DNA of 64,000 bases from Daejeonella sp. Lineage in GTDB: Bacteria > Bacteroidota > Bacteroidia > Sphingobacteriales > Sphingobacteriaceae. Every line of letters starts with the position of its first letter. Position 1 is the stretch's first letter. The position numbers and the translations under genes are program-made. Of the stretch, positions 60,720-64,000 are shown in pieces. The stretch is taken from contig NZ_JAUYSS010000012.1 of assembly GCF_030695525.1 (NCBI RefSeq), positions 62,001 to 126,000 on the forward strand, written 5' to 3'. The notes under the pieces are model-generated. The model was not told the origin of the DNA, made no database searches, and saw only the letters and a list, made by a program, of their open reading frames with translations.

Positions 60720-63029
60720 ATGAAATCTGTTATTTTATATATTTTATTGTTATTCACTTTTTCAAATTCTTACGCAAATCTAGCCTCAATCGAAGGACGG
60801 GTAATTGATGGGCAATCTAAAGAAACCCTTCCCGGAGCACTCGTTACAATTCCGGATCTTAAGATCTCTGTAGTAACAGATGCTTCGGGTCAGTTCAAAT
60901 TCAATAATATACCCGAAAGGGGACGCTTTCTTGTTGAAGTTCGTTACATCGGTTATAGCACTCTTATTGAGACCATAGATTTTTCGCTTAAGGCCAATCT
61001 TGAATTTGTGTTGTTCCCTAGCGTGATCGAGGCGAAAGAGGTAGTAATTACCGGAACAGCTTTCAGTACCGACAACCGGAAAAACAGCACAGCAGTATCT
61101 GCGGTTACGAAAGATCAGCTGATTAACCGACCATCCGGTAACCTGATCGATGCGATCGCGAAAGTCCCCGGAGTTTCACAGGTCACCACAGGAGGAGGTA
61201 TTTCTAAACCGGTGATCCGGGGTTTGAGTTATAACCGTGTTGTTACACTGGTTGATGGAGCAAAGCAGGAAGGGCAGCAATGGGGAGATGAGCATGGAAT
61301 GGAAGTAGATCAGTACAGTGCTGAGCGTGTTGAAGTATTGCGTGGGGCAGCCAGTTTGTTATACGGTTCGGATGCACTTGGCGGGGTAATTAATGTCCTG
61401 GAGCCCTTACCTTCTCCTGAAGGACAGGTAAGAGGTGAATTATTGACTAGCTACCAAAGCAACAACGGACTCAGTGGAAGTTCAGCAATGCTGCAAGGCA
61501 ATAGTAATGGATTTGTCTGGCGTGCCAGGACTTCCTTAAAAAGTGCCTATAGTTATAATGCCCCCGATGGAAGAATTGCCAATACAGGTTTTAATGAAAC
61601 AAATTTCAGTGGTCAGCTCGGTTTCAATAAGAAATGGGGTTATGCACATTTAAATTTATCCAGTTTCCAAAACAATATTGGCTTGCCTGACTTTTCGAGG
61701 AATTCAGATGGCATGTTCGAAGATGAGAATGGTTCAGTTTTAACTGATAAACAATTAAAGGACCGCACTTTGTTTCTTCCTTTTCAGGATATAAGACATT
61801 ATAAGGTTGCGATGAACAGTCATGTTTTGCTCGGAAACGGGAGGTTACGTACCATTTTGGCATATCAGAATAACCAGAGAAGGGAACTTGAAGATAACCG
61901 GATAAACCCATCCCTCTTTTTTGACCTCAAAACCTACAGCTCTGATTTTAAATATTATTTTAACGAGGACAATGGATGGGAGCCGGTAATTGGATTGTCT
62001 GCTTCAGCACAGAATAATGAAAACAGAGCAGAAGAATTACTTATCCCTGATTATAGATCCGGAGAATTGGGTCTTTTTGCCTTTGCCAAGAAATCATGGG
62101 AAAGCAGCACATTTAATTTGGGTGCCCGATTTGATTATCGTAAGATCACAGGTGATCGAATGGAGGAAGATGGTAATCCTAAATTCAATAATTTCACTAA
62201 TAGTTTTTCCAACGTTAGCGGGGCTTTAGGTTTTACGAAAGAGTTCAATGAGTATTTTAATTTTAAAGCTAACCTTGGATCAGCATTTCGCTCACCAAAT
62301 ATAGCTGAACTGAGTTCAGATGGGGTTCATGAAGGAACTTTCAGGTATGAGGTTGGAAACAATGATCTTAGTCCGGAGAATAGTTATTATGGTGACTTCG
62401 CTTTTGAATTTAATAATAATGTGATCAGTGCAAGTTTAGGAGCTTTCAACAATCATATTGATAATTATATCTACAACAGGCAAATTGGAAACGAAACCAT
62501 AGTGGTTGATACTGAAACCCTTCCGGTTTATCGCTTTGTTCAGGATAATGCAAATTTATCAGGAATTGAAGCCAGTCTTACCCTTCATCCGGCCGAGCTG
62601 ATCCATTTTGAAAACAGCTTCTCATATACCCGCGGAGTGAACAGGGCAACCGATAAGGCGCTTCCATTTATTCCTGCAGCAGTCTTAAGGAATGAGATCA
62701 GACTGGAGCCTGATTTTAAGGGTGGTTTGAAAAGTTCATACTTTTCAATTGCTTTTGATAACGTTTTTAAACAAAGCAGAGTGGATAATTTTGAAACACC
62801 AACAGGTGCATATTCATTGGTTAATCTTGCGATGGGAACAACATTCATGCTTAATAAACAACCATTGAGAATAAATGTTTCAGCAAATAATTTATTCAAT
62901 AAAGCCTATTACGATCATTTGAGCAGGTTCAAACCCGGCCGTTTGGATGAATCCGACCTGAGTGCCGGTTATTATAATCAGGGACGTAATATATCTATTG
63001 GACTTTACCTGCCTTTTGTGTTTAAATAG
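60720..63029 (+). CDS. TonB-dependent outer-membrane receptor (possible metal uptake)
   Basis: A 769-residue protein with signal peptide (1-19), a carboxypeptidase-regulatory-like domain (~23-103, IEGRVIDGQSKETLPGALVTI), plug domain (~115-225; RPSGNLIDAIAKVPGVSQVTTGGGISKPVIRGLSYNRVVTLVDGAKQEGQQWGDEHGMEVDQYSAERVEVLRG) and a 22-strand barrel ending in aromatic YLPFVFK. There is no SusD gene beside it, so it is not a glycan SUS pair. The EGQQWGDEHG segment recalls ZnuD-like and other metal-linked receptors, and the preceding small Cys/His protein strengthens a metal hypothesis, but iron-siderophore uptake is equally possible. Confidence 0.9.
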   Translation: MKSVILYILLLFTFSNSYANLASIEGRVIDGQSKETLPGALVTIPDLKISVVTDASGQFKFNNIPERGRFLVEVRYIGYSTLIETIDFSLKANLEFVLFPSVIEAKEVVITGTAFSTDNRKNSTAVSAVTKDQLINRPSGNLIDAIAKVPGVSQVTTGGGISKPVIRGLSYNRVVTLVDGAKQEGQQWGDEHGMEVDQYSAERVEVLRGAASLLYGSDALGGVINVLEPLPSPEGQVRGELLTSYQSNNGLSGSSAMLQGNSNGFVWRARTSLKSAYSYNAPDGRIANTGFNETNFSGQLGFNKKWGYAHLNLSSFQNNIGLPDFSRNSDGMFEDENGSVLTDKQLKDRTLFLPFQDIRHYKVAMNSHVLLGNGRLRTILAYQNNQRRELEDNRINPSLFFDLKTYSSDFKYYFNEDNGWEPVIGLSASAQNNENRAEELLIPDYRSGELGLFAFAKKSWESSTFNLGARFDYRKITGDRMEEDGNPKFNNFTNSFSNVSGALGFTKEFNEYFNFKANLGSAFRSPNIAELSSDGVHEGTFRYEVGNNDLSPENSYYGDFAFEFNNNVISASLGAFNNHIDNYIYNRQIGNETIVVDTETLPVYRFVQDNANLSGIEASLTLHPAELIHFENSFSYTRGVNRATDKALPFIPAAVLRNEIRLEPDFKGGLKSSYFSIAFDNVFKQSRVDNFETPTGAYSLVNLAMGTTFMLNKQPLRINVSANNLFNKAYYDHLSRFKPGRLDESDLSAGYYNQGRNISIGLYLPFVFK

Positions 63030-63114
63030 ATAAAAAGTTCATTTTCAGTATTTTTGGGTTGGAATCCTGAAGTTATTTTTCCATATTTATCCAAGGTAAT
63101 TAAAGATAAAAAAC

Positions 63115-64000
63115 ATGAACAAGTTAAAGTTTTTACTTCTGGCCATATTTCTCTCGGGGGCTATCAGCACTCAGGGACAGACTGGCAAGACATTGGGCAC
63201 CAGAAATGAATTTAATAGCTATTCAGGTGCTACCAACAATCAAAACTACATGTATGCAAGTGATGCGGTTTTTTCCGAACGGCTTAATAATTCCGAGCCG
63301 GCAATAAGAAATAATATTCCTGAGTTACTACGCAAACCACTTAATAACGAAATAAAAATAGAACGTTACAAGACCATTACGATGCGTGATGGAGTAAAAT
63401 TATATGCTGATGTTTACCTGCCGGCTGCACCTGGCAAATACCCAACCATTGTTATTCGTACCTGCTATGGTGTGCAGCGAGATGGTGGCCATCAGGATAA
63501 GATCCGGTTTGCTCAGGAAGGTTATGCTGTAGTTTTTGCCGATATCAGGGGTCGTTATGAAAGTGAGGGCAACTGGGATCCTTTCCGTGATGAATCTAAA
63601 GATGGCTATGATGTGATCGAGTGGGCAGCAGCTCAGCCTTTCTCTAATGGTAAGGTTGCTACGCAGGGTGGAAGTTACCTGGGCCATAACCAATGGGCGG
63701 CAATGAGTGCAACTCCTCCGCATCTGGTAGCAGCATTTCCAGGGGTAGCCTCAACCAATATCTATGCTAACTGGTTAACTATGGGCGGAGCTTTCCGTTT
63801 AAGTTTTAACTATGGCTGGGGTGTTGTTCGTATGCCTAACCGGATTATGTTACCCCAATACTGGCATACTGAAGCCTATACTCCTGAGGAATTGAAATAT
63901 GAAAATATTTTATGGCATTTGCCATTAAAGGATGGTGACTTGAAAAGTGCCGGTTATGCGGTTAAGCATTATCGCGACTGGATAAATCATGAGAGTTATG
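63115..64000 (+). CDS. CocE/NonD family hydrolase, exported (3' truncated at window edge)
   Basis: The open frame starts at ATG 63115 and runs off the window after 295 codons. Residues 1-20 are a signal peptide (cut near SGAISTQG). From residue ~80 comes the X-Pro dipeptidyl-peptidase (S15) type alpha/beta-hydrolase: TMRDGVKLYADVYLP, YAVVFADIRGRYESEGNWDPF, DGYDVIEWAAAQPFSNGKVATQGGSYLGHNQWAA, where Ser187 in GGSYLG is the nucleophile. CocE/NonD hydrolases cleave esters or amides such as acyl-amino acids and beta-lactam side chains. It lies 85 bp after the TonB receptor; the Asp and His of the triad lie beyond the window. Confidence 0.88.
   Translation, partial: MNKLKFLLLAIFLSGAISTQGQTGKTLGTRNEFNSYSGATNNQNYMYASDAVFSERLNNSEPAIRNNIPELLRKPLNNEIKIERYKTITMRDGVKLYADVYLPAAPGKYPTIVIRTCYGVQRDGGHQDKIRFAQEGYAVVFADIRGRYESEGNWDPFRDESKDGYDVIEWAAAQPFSNGKVATQGGSYLGHNQWAAMSATPPHLVAAFPGVASTNIYANWLTMGGAFRLSFNYGWGVVRMPNRIMLPQYWHTEAYTPEELKYENILWHLPLKDGDLKSAGYAVKHYRDWINHESY

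Overview
The window is a stretch of core chromosome from a member of the Bacteroidota, most likely the Sphingobacteriia/Cytophagia side of the phylum, although order and genus cannot be fixed from the sequence alone. The diagnostic traits are the fused LpxC-FabZ protein, a PorX-type response regulator with a PglZ domain (regulator of the type IX secretion system), a TonB-dependent receptor with an N-terminal carboxypeptidase-like domain, DUF4175 and DUF5117-type proteins, the virtual absence of Shine-Dalgarno sequences, and promoters of the Bacteroidota type TTTG-N19/21-TAnnTTTG. No rRNA, tRNA, CRISPR, prophage or transposase gene was seen. Genes are dense and lie on both strands in short operons.

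Layout. 1-6.2 kb: the end of ftsH, a LUD-domain protein, a decayed radical SAM gene, a FabH-like condensing enzyme, the Nif3/zinc-ribbon pair and two small membrane proteins. 6.3-17.6 kb: mfd, a TonB protein, the CPBP-DUF2007-cdsA operon, dusB, apaG, a YugP-like protease, a FAD oxidoreductase and rmuC. 17.6-24.6 kb: thiL, an L,D-transpeptidase-like protein, a dicarboxylate/amino-acid symporter and nadA (minus strand), facing away from nadB and a gamma carbonic anhydrase across a 409-bp AT-rich divergent region. 24.5-36 kb: a large Ig-like lipoprotein, mnmG, two parS centromere sites, an ABC-F protein, and the DUF4175-HATPase-ybeY operon. 36-44 kb: exported hydrolases, proteases and a PBP4-type enzyme. 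44-54 kb: porX-tsaE-ald-dipeptidase (minus) facing away from an HD phosphohydrolase and lpxD-lpxC/fabZ-lpxA-ABC-efp (plus). 54-64 kb: a folate enzyme, exonuclease III, a cyclophilin, an oxidoreductase, a gluconate permease, a small Cys/His-rich protein with a TonB receptor, and the start of a CocE/NonD hydrolase.

Themes. Much of the content is envelope biology: lipid A (lpxD, lpxC/fabZ, lpxA), phospholipid (cdsA), peptidoglycan (PBP4, L,D-transpeptidase, D-Ala-D-Ala dipeptidase), TonB transport and PorX. A second theme is NAD synthesis, with nadA in one operon with an aspartate/glutamate-type carrier and nadB divergent to it. The most informative non-coding feature is the pair of perfect parS palindromes next to mnmG at 28.19-28.25 kb. 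They make this an origin-proximal region and one of the palindromes is read through as the last codons of a membrane protein gene. Other non-coding points of note are a cluster of three hairpins at 56.89-57.00 kb, a tandem operator-like repeat at 1.6 kb, and several promoters placed so close to the start codon that leaderless mRNAs are predicted. I did not find a clear novel defence or mobile system.
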